This document shows, piece after piece, positions 35,976 to 49,359 of a DNA stretch of 64,000 nucleotides. The stretch comes from Letharia columbiana (taxonomy: Eukaryota; Ascomycota; Lecanoromycetes; Lecanorales; Parmeliaceae): contig NW_023501148.1 of NCBI RefSeq assembly GCF_014066305.1, positions 1 through 64,000 of the forward strand. Reading direction: 5' to 3'. The notes under the pieces are model-generated. The model was given only the letters and a program-made list of their open reading frames with translations, did no database searches and was not told the origin of the DNA. Position numbers and translations under genes: made by a program. Positions within the stretch are counted from its first letter, which is position 1. Each line of letters begins with the position of its first letter.

Positions 35976-37065
35976 ATTTATATTAGAAAATATAATATTA
36001 GTTAATATTATCTAACTCGCTTTTAAGTTTATAATCTATTAAAGATAGAATATTAAATATATTAGAGATTAATTATAATTAAAAGATTAATTATAATTTA
36101 TAAAATACTTACTTTTCTATAATTCTAATATATATACTATTAATTTTCTATTAGATATATAGCGAATATATATTAACTATATACTATTAAGATATCGACT
36201 ATATACTTATTAATTAATAATTAAAAATTAGCTATATAACGACTAAAGAGTAATTTTCTAATTAATAAAAAGTCTATTATTCTTTATTAAAAATACTATT
36301 TATTTAAAAAAAATATCTTATAACTAATAATATATCGTTTTTAAATCGTTCTTATATTATTACTATCTCGTACTTATTTATAATAATTACTCGTATATTT
36401 ATAGATTATTAATTTTATAATAGTACTTTAATAGATATTAAAAGCTATTTATATATTTATAAATAACTAATTTCTTAATTATACTTTAATAGATATTACT
36501 TATTATTATTAATTTATTAATTAAATTTATTTAAAATCTTAATTATATAAATACTTTAATATAATAACTCGAATAAATTATAAATATACTATTTTAATAT
36601 ATATTTAAATATTAAAAAATTAAGAATAAAGTTTATAAGAGACTTCGATATATAATTATTTTCGAAATATATTTAAATAATATTAATAATAAGAAAGCTA
36701 TATCTTTTATATTAATATATATATAAAAAAGTATTATATAAGATATATTTTAATTCTTTCGATTTTAATATAATCTCTAATCTTATATATATAATATTTA
36801 TTAATATTATCGAAAACTTTATTAATTAATTTTTTTTTAAAAAATAGTAGATATATAGATTAATATAAGCTATTTCTTAATTTAATTTTATAAACTTATA
36901 TTTAAAAACTTATATTCTATAATATCTTTTATATTCTATAATATTTTTATTTTTGCTTTTATATAAATAAATATTATATTAATAGATTTATTAATTTTAT
37001 ATTAAATATAATCTATAATTTCTTATTTACTTAAAATTTTATAAATAATAACTATATTAACTAAT
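35976..37065. other. Unassigned A+T-rich DNA, left flank of the second Gypsy element
   Basis: Continuous with 44,227 onward before the insertion of the 7.15-kb retrotransposon. No coding remnant was identified. Confidence 0.4.
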
Positions 37066-37070
37066 ATTCT

Positions 37071-37248
37071 TATAAGAGTAATATAGAAATATAGATATAT
37101 AAGTAATATATAGTAAAGATAATTCTTCTTCTACTAAGAAGTAACTATTTATAATATTAAGCTAAGGTTCTTATTAAGATATCTTCTTAATAGATATAAA
37201 GATAGATAAAATTATATATCTATATAATTACGATAGCTTACTATAATA
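37071..37248 (-). repeat. LTR of the second Gypsy element (left)
   Basis: 178 bp. Compared base by base with 44044-44221 I count 13 differences, 12 of them transitions. Confidence 0.92.
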
Positions 37249-37439
37249 ATATATCGTTAATAAAAAGTATAGCGATCTCGATATATATATAAGTAAAGAG
37301 ATAAGTTAAGTAAATATAGTAATAAGCTTTTATAGCTCTTATATAGTTAATTTCTTTCTCTTAAAAATTATAATCGTAATAGTCTACTTCGTAATAACAG
37401 GCTTCGAAGATTTAATAGCGAAAGACTTCTATAATTAAG

Positions 37440-37625
37440 TCGTTAGTAGCGAAGATAGTAAAGATAGTAATAGTATAGCAGCGTAATTAATTACGAAAGG
37501 CTTTTATAACGTCGTTAATAGCGGAGGTAATAGCTCTAATAGCGAAGATGATAGCGGAGATAGTAGCTCTGATAGCGGAGGTAGTAGTTCTGATAGAGGC
37601 GATATAGCGATCTCGTAGTCTTTTA
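37440..37625. repeat. G+C-richer island of 18-mer-like repeats in the second Gypsy element
   Basis: Variants of GATAGCGGAGGTAGTAG/CTCT recur. It stands out by retained GG and TG against its surroundings. It lies between pol and the left LTR, so it is the 3' non-coding side of the element, given the minus-strand pol. Confidence 0.6.
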
Positions 37626-40099
37626 TCAAGTTCGGAGTATCGCCTAGCTGCTTAATATTATATTATTAATTATACTTAAAGCTATATTCTTTTTAACGTA
37701 TTAGATATTTAATTAATTAACTCTTACTACGACGTTTAATACGCTTATTAAGTAAGAATTATAATTTATATAACTTATAATTATTAATATTATCTTTTAT
37801 ATAAATAGAATTAGACTTCTTTAATAGTAGTATATAAAAAAAATCGATATTAGCGGGCTATAATTCTAGCTATACTATTAAGAATATAAAATAAACTCTT
37901 TAATAATTAAATATATCGAGACGATATATTTATTTATTTATTTTAATAATAATTTTAAAAAAGTCGATATAGTATTAATTAATTTTATTAATTTTAATAG
38001 TATTAATAGATTATAAGATAGAGTAGCCTTTATATAGATATAAGAGTACTTTATCTTTCTTTTTAAAGTATATAAACTAATACTTATAATTATAATAAAA
38101 TTTCTAAGATATTTAAACGAAGCTTATTATATCGATAGCTTTAACCTTAGTAATAGCGTATATTTACTATAGTAATTCGAATAATATAATAAGATTAAAG
38201 ATCTTATTAAGAGGGAATTTATAAAAAAGTTTATTCGATAACTTAATTATAATAATCGATTATATATTATTAAGAAATACTTATATATATAAAAGAATAG
38301 TAGGTTATATTAAAGACTTCTTTAAGGTGTATAAGTAGAAGTATAGAGCGATTTCAGTTATCTAATTAATATATTTATTACTATTATTTATCTAAAGATA
38401 ATAAGTTATAGAGTATAGTAGTTTAATTTTTAATTTATCGAATATAGCTTTTTATAGCTCTAATAGAAATTTAAAATCTCTATTAGATAGTAAGATCTTT
38501 AATATTCTCTAATTATTAATATTAAGATAGTCTAATAGAGTAATAGCCTACTCTTTAATATTTTAGATAAATTTATTAGAAATATAAGTAATTCGCTTTA
38601 TAAATTTATCTATAATAATTATTATATAATTAAATCTCTTATTAAATAATAGTATAGTAAGAATAAAATTAAGTATTAAGATATAAAAAGATAGAATAGA
38701 ACTCTTTATAGATTATAAATAATTATAAAACTTATAGCGATAAATCTATAATATTAGATACTTAGAATAATACTTAATATAATTATAAAAATACTTAAAT
38801 AATTTTTATATATATTATAATTTAAAGATTATATTAAAAGATCTTTTAAAATCTAAATAATTATTTCTATAGATAATTTCGAGAATATATTTAATTAATA
38901 ATTAGAATATATATAATTATTTAAGATCGATAAATTTATTCTTATAAAGAATAAGATTAAAATTTATAATATTATAAATAAAAGAAAGCTCGATATTCTT
39001 ATTCTTAGCTATTAGCTTTACGTTAATATTAATAATATTAATAATTCTTATTTAATATAGATCTATATTATATTTAATAAGAAGCTTACTATAAAAGACT
39101 TTATTTATCTTTACTACGATAGTAAAGTAACTATAAATATTATTATAATCTATTACTTATATAATATAAATATATAAGATATTAAGCTTCGAGTAATTTT
39201 TAAATAGTATTAATTTATTAATATTAGTAAGATATAAAAGAGCGTCTAATATAATATATTTCTTATTAAATTTATATCTTATATTAAGGCGAAATTAATA
39301 AAGAAATTAAGAAGTATATACTAATTATATATTTAATCTTATTATAGACGTTATAAAAGTAATAAAAGATTACTTTATAATATCGAGAATAATTAAATAA
39401 TTAGTTTAAATAATAATAAATCGCTTAAATAATTTTATAAAATATTAAATCTTCTTAATAGTTTATATAAATCTTATTATCTCGAATTTCGTAGGCTAAT
39501 AATTCTTCTCGACGAAAGTTAATATTCTTAATAAGTATATAATTAGTTTTATAATAGTTCTAGATAGTTACTTGATATTAGCTATAATAATATATTCTTT
39601 TTTAATATAAAATATCTATACGCCGAAACTCTATTCTCTAGAGATATTTAAATCTATTTATAAATCTTTATCTAAATTAAAGTATATAAGTAACGAAGGC
39701 TTACTTAAAGCTTTCTATAGGTTTTTAAAGCTTTAATTCTTCTACGAGAAAGCCTTTAATAGACGTAGTTTAAAGAAGTAAATATAATATAAATTATTCT
39801 TAATAAATATCTCTTTAAATAAGTAAGTCTTTAATATTTATAGAGAATTAGCTAGCTAAGTATAGTAGTAAATTAAACTTTTTAAATAGTCTATTAATTT
39901 AAAATAGTATTTAAGATCCTTAAGTATATTAGAGTAAATAATCTTATTAATAGCTTTTAACTTATTCTTAGCTATTACTATATTAAAAGAATTAATTTAA
40001 TAATCTAATAGATTAATATTAAGATATTTTAAAAAGGTTTTTATAGACGTAATAATAATATTATATTTAATTAAGATTTAAAATAATTTTTATAAATAT

Positions 40100-40450
40100 A
40101 CGATATACTTCTTTAAGGTTTTAAAGCTTAATATAATATTATTAATATATACTTAAATAAAGTCTTTAATAAGTTATAGAATTTTATTAATCTATCTCTA
40201 TATATAAGCTATAGAATTTATATATTCTATAATTAATATATTAAAAATCTCTTAATCTTAATAAGAAATTATAATAAATATATAGCGATTATCGTAGTAA
40301 ATAAGCTATTAATAGAAGAAAGATATTATATTAAATATAGATAAATAGATATATTCTAATAGTCTTATTATAATATTTAATTATAATAATATAAAATATA
40401 TATCTAAGATAATAAGATTATTAAGGCCTCTAATATTTATTATAACTCTT
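40100..40450 (-). pseudogene. Reverse transcriptase remnant of the second Gypsy element
   Basis: Minus-strand order: RGLNN and LDIY (about 40,435-40,385), then an SFFY motif near the active-site approach, then YINNIIL (40,129-40,149) followed by SFKTLKKYIV. Asp-to-Asn at the catalytic pair and TAA/TAG at expected Gln/Trp positions fit RIP. It is non-functional. Confidence 0.88.
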
Positions 40451-43400
40451 CTCTTTCGCTTATTATTTAATAGTATTTTCTAAATTACGAATATAAGATA
40501 GCTAAATAAAATAAACTTAATAATATATTTAAGTCTATCTTATTATTATAAATTATCGAATATATTATCGACTATTATTTTATTATTAATATCTAAAGAG
40601 TAGATCTTAGTATAATTCGACTTTAATAATTTATTTTACTAGTTATCGCGTAGCGTAATCTTTATTTAATTATTTTTAAATACTTTAATAAAGCTTTTAT
40701 CTTTTTCTAAAATAAGAAATTTATTAATTAAATCTATTAGATTTTAAATATTATACTTATTATTATAGATTATAATATCGTTTAATAGTTTAATCTCTTC
40801 GATAAGATCTAATTAAGATATAATAGCGTTATAAACGAGCTGCGAGAGGCTATTAGCTATACTTATTAATACTATCGTAGTAAGAATAGCTACTTTCTTA
40901 ATCTAATTACTTATAATAGACTTATTTATAAAAAACTTCGATAAAGACTTTATAAAGAAGATATTTTTATAATTAACTTTATATAATATATCTAAATAAA
41001 GTTTCTTAGAAATTTAAACGATCTAATTAGTTTTATTTTTAATTAGAACTTCGACGATATATAAGTCTATAAGATAAGCGTATAAAGTTAAATTTCGCTA
41101 TACTATTAATTTGAAAATATAATCTCTCTTAAATAGTTTTTTAAAAGAGCTAATAGATATTATAATATCTATATAAGATATTATAATTAAAGTCTTATAA
41201 ATATAAATAATATATTTCTAATATAAATTACGTTATTAATTAATAATATTAATAATAATAATATAGCTATTAATATATACTTTAACTTAAATAATATTAA
41301 ATATAATCTTCTCGAGATTTATAATATTATTCTCTAATAATATATAAGCTTTTAGATTATTAATAAGATAGATTTCCTTTTAAATATAATAGAGAATCTT
41401 ACTATCGTCTATCTTATTAATAGAGATATATATTAGAATTAAAATATACTTATTAATATTATATATAGCTAAATCTAAGCTCTTAATATAAAGAGATAAG
41501 ACTATTCTTCGAATTTTTATAAGAGATAGTAATATTAATAATTACGATTTATTCGCTAAAGTAACTCTATAATCGATATTAATATAAACCTCTTTATTAA
41601 TTATATTAAATTATAGATATATAAAGATATAAGCGTAATTCTACTCTCGAAAAATAAGTCTTATATCTAGATTAGACTTCTCGATAGAGTTAGAGTTAAT
41701 AATTTTAATAGAATAGAAGTCTTAATAGTAGAAGACTTCTAATTAATAAATAAAAGGCTTTTATTTAGCTATAAAAGACTTTTATAAATAACTCTTCTAC
41801 TTAGCTATAGAAAACTCTTATAAATAGCTCTCTTATAAGTATATATAGAATTTTATTTTAAATATAAATAATATATCGTAGTTTTAATAGATTATATAAA
41901 TATTAACGAAGTTAATATAAACTTCTTTATATAGCTATTCTTCGTAATTATTAATAAAGTTTTCCTTAAACGATTCGTCTTAATAAGCTTCTTATACTTT
42001 ATTATACTCTTAAAAAATATTAGATTAATTCTTATTAATATAATTAACTTAATTATAAGCTATTTAATTATTATAATTAGCTTAATAAGTAGCGGTTTAA
42101 CTATAATAGATACCTTATAACTACTATAGCTACTTATCTCTATTACTTTAATAATCGTAATTATCTTATCTTAAAAATCTTTTATCTTAAGAAGAGTTTA
42201 ATTATTTAAATTAATTTAAGAATATTAAATCTAACGTATTTAGAGAACTAGCGATTTAAAGGCGTAACGATATAATAAGTAAACGATTACCTTATAAAGC
42301 GTATTACTAATTTAATTAATAATTATATTATTAATTATTATAAGCGTATTATTCTCTATTATAAAATCTATTCTAGTAGTTAAAAGGCTATCGCGAATAG
42401 AATTAAAATTAAAAGAAGTTAAATAATTAATTTTTATAGTTCTATTAATCTTAATAATTAATATTTAATTAATCTTATCGAAGGCCTTATTAAAAGATTT
42501 AATTATTACGTTATTACTATAGTAATTAGCTTTATTAAAGCCTTTAATAAACTAATCTAGATATTTTAAACTATATATCTTTCTTTAATTTAGATATTAT
42601 ATTAATAAAGAAATCGATATTATAGTAGATAATAAGTTTATAAAAATATATAAGTTTACTATAATATCTTAATAGATAAATATTAATTAATTTTTAATAT
42701 TATCTATATTAGTAGATTTAATATAATAAATAACTACTTATATATAGCCCGAAGGCTCTCTTTTATTATATATATTTACTAGGATATACTTCTTAGTAAT
42801 AAAATAAGCGAGTATTATCTTAATCGATTTCTTAAATTATCTTAATAGCACTTTATATTATTTCTTAATATCGTTATCTACTTATAAGTTAAGCTTCTTA
42901 AAATCTAATAATTTAATAATATATTATAATAACGCTATATCTCTTAATACTATATTAAGATTAACTTTAACTATAGAGAAGTCTTTTATAATAGTTATAT
43001 CCCGTAGTTATTTAATAAAAAGAATAACGCTGCGAAAGTAGATATCTTTTCCGATTATAATAATCTCGCTTTCTTTATAGAATTTATCGAAATAGAAGTT
43101 AAAGTAATTAAGATTCGATAGATTTTATTAATCGAAAGTATTTAACGAGGTAGATAACTTTTTAAATAGATTTTATAGTTTTAGCTATTTTATAAAGTTT
43201 ATAGAATTAGATAGTATTTATAAATTCTATAATATTTAGATAATAGCTCTTTAAATAGTATTATTAATATCTTATTAAAGCTATTAATAATTAAGAGAAG
43301 AATTAAAAATTATAATATTATTAAAAATCGTAATCTTTATAAAGATCTCGAATATAGAAGAAAATTATTTATTAGATAAACTTATTAATATAAAGCTTCT

Positions 43401-44043
43401 TACTTAAGTAAGATTTAAAGATTTTTATATAATTAATAAGAAAGAGCTTAATAAAAGCGAACTTAATAGAGTAATATCGATTAAAGAAGATTTTAATAGC
43501 TCTACTAGCTATATAATAAAGTTATCGAAGTCTCTAACTATCTTATAAAAGAAAGATTTATTAATAGTCTAATCTAGTAATTATAATATTAATAATTTAA
43601 ATTCTAGAAAATTAAATTAAATTTTTATTTTATTATTTTATAATATAGATAAAAGTCTTAATAGCTCTAAAGACTTAAAAGTATAAATAATAAAATATTA
43701 AATTATAGATATTATCGAAGGCTTTAGTAGATTAAGATATAAATATATTATTTTAATAAAGTCGTCGATTTGAAAGGCTAATATAATTATCTTTTAATTA
43801 ATATAAATATAAATAACGTCGACGTTAAAGAGATATTCTATTAGATTAAAATTACTTACTAGATTAATAAGATAGTAGAGACTTTAATTAGTAAATAAAA
43901 GAGTATTAGTAAAAGGCTTTAGTAGTAGAATAGCTATAAAGAATTAAGTAAATAAAGTATTATTAAATAAATAAATAATAATAGAGAAATCTCTATATTA
44001 TTTAATAGTTAATTAATATTAAATAATAATATTACTATTATAT

Positions 44044-44221
44044 TATAAGAGTAATATAAAAATATAGATATATAAGTAATATATAGTAAAGATGATTATT
44101 CTTCTATTAAGAAGTAACTACTTATAATACTAAGCTAAGATTCTTATTAAGATACCTTCTTAATAGATACGAAGATAGATAAAATTATATATCTATATAA
44201 CCACGATAGCTTACTGTAATA
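44044..44221 (-). repeat. LTR of the second Gypsy element (right)
   Basis: 178 bp, followed by ATTCT. It keeps more C and G than its partner at several of the differing sites. Confidence 0.92.
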
Positions 44222-44226
44222 ATTCT

Positions 44227-45431
44227 CTATTTCTTACTATTATATCTTTTCTATTAATTATCTTATTTATATTCTATTTACTTATTAATAGAAAGCTTTA
44301 TATAAATAGAAAATAAAAAATATCTATTAAATTTAATATTTGCTATCGCTCTCTTTATAAATATTTTATATATTTCTATTTAAATTATCTTTTAGCGAAA
44401 ATAAATTTAAATAATTAATTATAATATTTTATAATTAAAGTAATCTATTATTTTTTAGTAAATAAATAAATTAAATATATAAATTAAATAATAAAGATGA
44501 TTTTATAATATCTACTCGTTAATAAATATAAATAGAATTAGAATACTTTATTAATAAAAATTAAATATTTTTTAAATATCGTAAAAAACGCCTCGACTCT
44601 TTTTTTTTAAAGTACTTTATAAAATAGAATTTAGATATTTTTTAATAAATACACTTTTAATTAAAGATTTAATATTTATTAACTTTATTAGAATTTAAAA
44701 GATAATTTAAAATAGTATTAACGTTATTAAATTTAATATAAATTAAAATAAATACTAGATATAATATAAAATATAAAATCTTAAATTTAATTAATAGTAT
44801 ATATTTTAAACTAGTTAGAATTAAAAAAGTAGATTATTATATTCTAAAGAATTTCTTATTATTTATTTAAAAAATTCGTTTATATAATTTTTTTAAAAAG
44901 ATTAAAGTTTTAATTTATAAGCTAAATTTTTTATTTAATATATTTAAAATATATTTAAATTTTTTAATTATTTATTTGAAGTAAAGTAAATTAAATTATT
45001 TTAATAGAGATTTTTTTATATTTATAATTATTAAGAAATAGAAGAAGTATATAATAGAGAAGATTATATATTAATAAAAATAAGAAAAAAAGAATAAAAA
45101 TTAAATTCGCTAAAAAGAGTACTTTAAAGCTATTTAGAAATTTACGAGTATATTTCGAAAGAATATATTATAAATAATTAAGGAAATTAAAAAAGATTAA
45201 GAACTTAAAGATAAAATTTTAAAATCTCGCTTTCTAAATAACTTAATCTATATTTATTAAATAAAAATAAATTAAAATAGAATTAAATCTTTTAACTCTA
45301 TATTCATTAAACTATTATTATATTTTTACTATTATTTATATTTATACTTTAAAACTTTATTTTAAATTAATAATATTCTATTCTAAGTTTATTTTATAAT
45401 TCTTTATTAATATATAAATATTATATTAATA
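44227..45431. other. Unassigned A+T-rich DNA, right flank of the second Gypsy element
   Basis: No coding remnant or clear repeat edge was recognised, apart from general similarity to other repeat interiors. Confidence 0.4.
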
Positions 45432-45820
45432 TATATAAAAGAATAATATAGAGCTAATTTTGAAAATCTTAAATTTATATATATAGCTAATTATAAATTT
45501 AGAGTTATTACGCTCTTTAATTAAATCGACTAAGTTATCGTAGATAAATAAATTAGCGTCTATAATTATTAAAATCTTTTTCTCTACTTTTAATCATTTA
45601 ATAACTTTATTATTTTCTATTAAAATTTTAAGATTTTTTTTTTAAATTATAGATCGCAATTTACGCTTTCTAGAATTAAGAAAATTATACGATTTAGTCT
45701 TATAGTTCTTTAAGGGTAAGAAATTCAAATATCGCTTATTAAAGATCGCTTATCGAATTTACTCGATAGCCCTAATTAAAAAAAATAACTATAAATTTAA
45801 TTTATAGGTCTTTACTCGTA
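45432..45820 (+). repeat. Short family-E element (~390 bp)
   Basis: The 5' edge ATATATATAAAAGAATAAT follows TTA; the 3' edge is TATAAATTTAATTTATAG, GTCTTTACTCG. Smallest full-edged member. Confidence 0.8.
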
Positions 45821-46894
45821 GATAATAATATTATAAAAGTATCGATATTTCTATAATTTTTTATTAATATTATTTATTAAAAATTTAAATATAAATATAA
45901 TAATATTTTTAAATAAGAGATTAACTTTTATTTAATAAATTAATTTTAAATTAAAATAAATAATAACTATATTTAGCGTTTTCTCGCTATAAATTATTAT
46001 TATCTAAGATTTATTTAAAAAGAAATTTAAAAATATTTTTCTAATATTTTTAAATTTTTCGAGATCTAAAGAAATATAATAATTACTATTTCTTATATAA
46101 ACGATTTTAAAGATTACTTAATATTAATTATATAATATAATAATATAATACTTTTTAATTATCTTATTAACTTTAAAATTAAAAAGATTTCTAAACTTTA
46201 TAATAGAACCTTTATAATATTCAATAATCGATATCTCTACTTTTTAATCTAGAATATTCTATAATTATTAATTTAAGAGATATTTTTTTATATTATAAAT
46301 AAAGCTTCTTAGCTAATTATTAATAATATCGTTATACTCTTAAATCTTAATAAAAATCTTTATTAAATAAAGAAAGACGTTAGTCGCTATTCTTTTATCT
46401 TCTTATTTATTTATACTTTTAATTATAATAATTATTCTCTATTTAATACTTTTTAATCAATTTAAGCGAAAATTTATATAAAGATATTAAAGTAGCTAGA
46501 AATCTTAAAAGCTTTTTATATTTATTATTTAAGAGATTATTAAAAAGATATTAATTTATAAGATTATATAAAAATCTTTTATTCTTAAACTTTAATAATT
46601 ATTTAAATAATTATTATAAAATATTATTAATTATAGTTTTAAGAATAAATTAAAATCTAAATTATTCTAGAAAAATAATTAATATTACTTCGAAAATCGC
46701 TTTTAGCTATATTAATTTCCAGAGTTTTTAATAAATTATTTATAAAAACGCGAAAAAAATACTCTAGTATATCTAATATAATTTAAAAAAATTATTAAAT
46801 ATTAACTAAAGTTAAGAGTAAGATAACTTCGAATTATATTTTTTATTATTATTTAATTTAATAATATTAATATTATAAGTATTATATTATTAAT

Positions 46895-47075
46895 TAAACT
46901 CTAATTTATTAATATTAATATTAAGTCTCTTATATTTATTAATATTAATATCGAGTTATTTATTAAGCTCTAATTTATTAGTATTAATATTAAATTACTT
47001 ATTAATCTCTAATTCGTTAATATTAATATTAAGTTTTTTATTAATCTTTATTTTACTAATATTAACGCTATAAGT
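46895..47075. repeat. Degenerate ~40-65-bp tandem repeat
   Basis: CTCTAATTTATTAATATTAA-like units (also CTCTAATTCGTTAATATTAA) recur at about 46,900, 46,968 and 47,009, with flanking partial units. Confidence 0.6.
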
Positions 47076-47630
47076 TTCGAATTATTTATTTAATAAAATT
47101 CTTATTATTTTAAAGAGATTTAGAATCTTAATAATCGACGTAAAGAATAGAAATATTTTTATTATTTATTAAGATTTTAATAAATTAATAAATCGTTAAA
47201 CTCTTAATAGTATACTATATAATAAAGCGAAGTAAAGCGAGATTTTAAATATTTAATATTATCTCGCTTTAAGTCGAAGTTTTAACGAGATAAGATAAAG
47301 TCGAGATAGAGTTTTTCTATCAAAATAATAAAAATATCTTATTATCTCGCTAAGTCTATTAATTAAATTAAATTAAAATGATTATTCTTATAATATCTTT
47401 ATAATACTTTTATAATATCTTATAAATATAACTTTATATATATTCTAATTATCTTTCTAAGTATTTATATTTTATATTTTAATTTAAATTATAATATTAT
47501 ATTTTATACTTTATTTTATTCTATTCTTAATATATAATATTAAGATTTAGAGAAATTGCTTAAATTTATTTAAGATCTATTAAATTAATAGAGTATATTT
47601 TAAAACTTCGCTTCGAGTTAAGATAGGATC

Positions 47631-47669
47631 GAGATTTCGAGAAAATTTAAAACTTTAACTCGAAATCTC
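47631..47669. repeat. 11-bp perfect inverted repeat
   Basis: GAGATTTCGAG (47631-47641) and CTCGAAATCTC (47659-47669) flank a 17-base spacer. It sits in a patch with several CTCGA-type strings and relatively high G+C for this block. Confidence 0.6.
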
Positions 47670-49359
47670 ACTCTAACCTCGATTTCTCTTAAAACTTTAT
47701 CGAGGTTTTTTACTTTAATATAAATTTATTATATAGCGTACTTAATCGTTTAAATAATAAAGAGAAATTTAAGAATATTATATTATAGCTTTAAATTAAT
47801 TATATTAAGAAATTAAATTAGCTTATTATTAATAATATTATTAAAAAGAAATCTCTTCTTTATTATAAAACCTTTATAATTCTATTAAACTTTTAGAGAT
47901 TTAATATTATAAATTTATATATCGAAAATAAATTTAAATTTTAAAAATTTAATTTTAATTTCGAAGAATAACTAGTCTAAAACTTTATATCTTATAAAGT
48001 ATTAATTATATAAAGATCTTAGAGAATATATAGAATTTATATAAAAGTTTTATAATATTACTTAAAAGAGTAAATAAAATAAAATATACTTTAATTAATT
48101 ACTTAAGAATATTAAAGAGAAAACGATATAATTCTACTATCTAAAATATATCTATTCGAATAATTATAAATTTTTAAAAGATTTTAATATCTTAGATATT
48201 CTTTTTTTAAGTAAAAATTAGAGATTTAAGAAGTTATAGTTTTTTTAGTATTAATATAAATACTAGCTATAATTTTAATATTAAGTTTTTTTAAATAGAG
48301 TTTATTAGTTACTATTTCGATTTATATTATATAACTATTAATATAATTAATAAATTCTTTAAAAGTTAGATATTAAATATTAATAAATTTAAAGAGTATA
48401 GAGTTTAAACTATTTAAATAAGTCGCGAAGCTATCTATTATTATTATTAATTTATTATTTATTAAAGACTTTACTAATTATAAGATTAAGTTTTTAATTA
48501 TATTTAACTCTTAATAGAATAATATAGAATTAATAATAATAATAATTATAAGAAATAGAAAATAAATTAAAAGAGATATTAATATTATTTTTTAGAAAAG
48601 CGATAATGCTATAATAACGCTCGAGAAGTAATTTTTAAATTTAAAACTACTAATCGCTTAATATAAGAATTAAGATTTTAGAATTAACCTAATACTCGAT
48701 AAATAAATAAATCTAGAAGATTATATTTAAGTTAATAAAATTTCTAATACTATTATTAAAACTCGCTAATATATTAAACTTATTAATATTTTTTATAAAT
48801 TTTTCTTTAATATTTAAAATAAGTTTTTCTTTAAAAGAAAAAGATATTATAGTTTATTTAAGATAATAATAATTATTATACTAGTCGAAAAGATATAGAA
48901 TTTTTTTAATTTAGAATTCTTTAACTTTTATTCTCTTTTTTTAAAAAATTTATATCTTTATAATTTATTTATAGAATTTTATAATTCTTAAAGTTATATA
49001 ACGAGATTAGTCTATTTTATATAAGATACCTTTAAAATATAATAATTTATATATAAAATATCGAGTAAAATTAAAAATATTCTATATCTTTTAATATAAT
49101 ATCTTAAAAATTACTTAAATTCTATATTAAATATTATATCTTTTTAATCTTTATAGTTATATTTATTATCGAAGATTTTTAAAACTTAATATAACTTAAT
49201 ACGACTTAATATATAATATCTTAATTATAAATTTTCTTAAAAGAATTATTAATTTTACTATTAAAATATTATATCTATATTTATAATATAATAATTTCTT
49301 AATTCTCTTTTAGAGAGTAGTTATATTATCTACTTTATTTATTAATTATATTAATAAAT

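Larger units (their letters stand above)
37071..44221 (-). mobile_element. Second Ty3/Gypsy-type LTR retrotransposon, RIP-inactivated (7,151 bp)
   Basis: The 178-bp direct LTRs (37071-37248, 44044-44221) begin TATAAGAG and end ACTGTAATA (right) or ACTATAATA (left). ATTCT flanks both sides (37066-37070, 44222-44226). Reverse transcriptase is readable on the minus strand: INIRGLNNLIILDIY (around 40,385-40,435) and YINNIILSFKTLKK (about 40,108-40,149; a mutated YVDDI box). This RT is of the fungal Gypsy-like type with RGLN and a catalytic DD pair, and is clearly different from the first element's. All frames carry many TAA/TAG. Confidence 0.93.
45821..49359. other. Unassigned A+T-rich repeat DNA
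   Basis: About 3.5 kb of mutated sequence without a recognised gene. It holds the two small structures listed separately (46,895-47,075 and 47,631-47,669). Confidence 0.4.

Noticed and set aside
37440..37625. Plus-strand Ser/Asp/Gly-rich Gag-like protein
   Set aside because: The reverse transcriptase of this element is on the minus strand; the open plus frame follows from the short GATAGCGGAGG-type repeats, and a minus frame is open there too.
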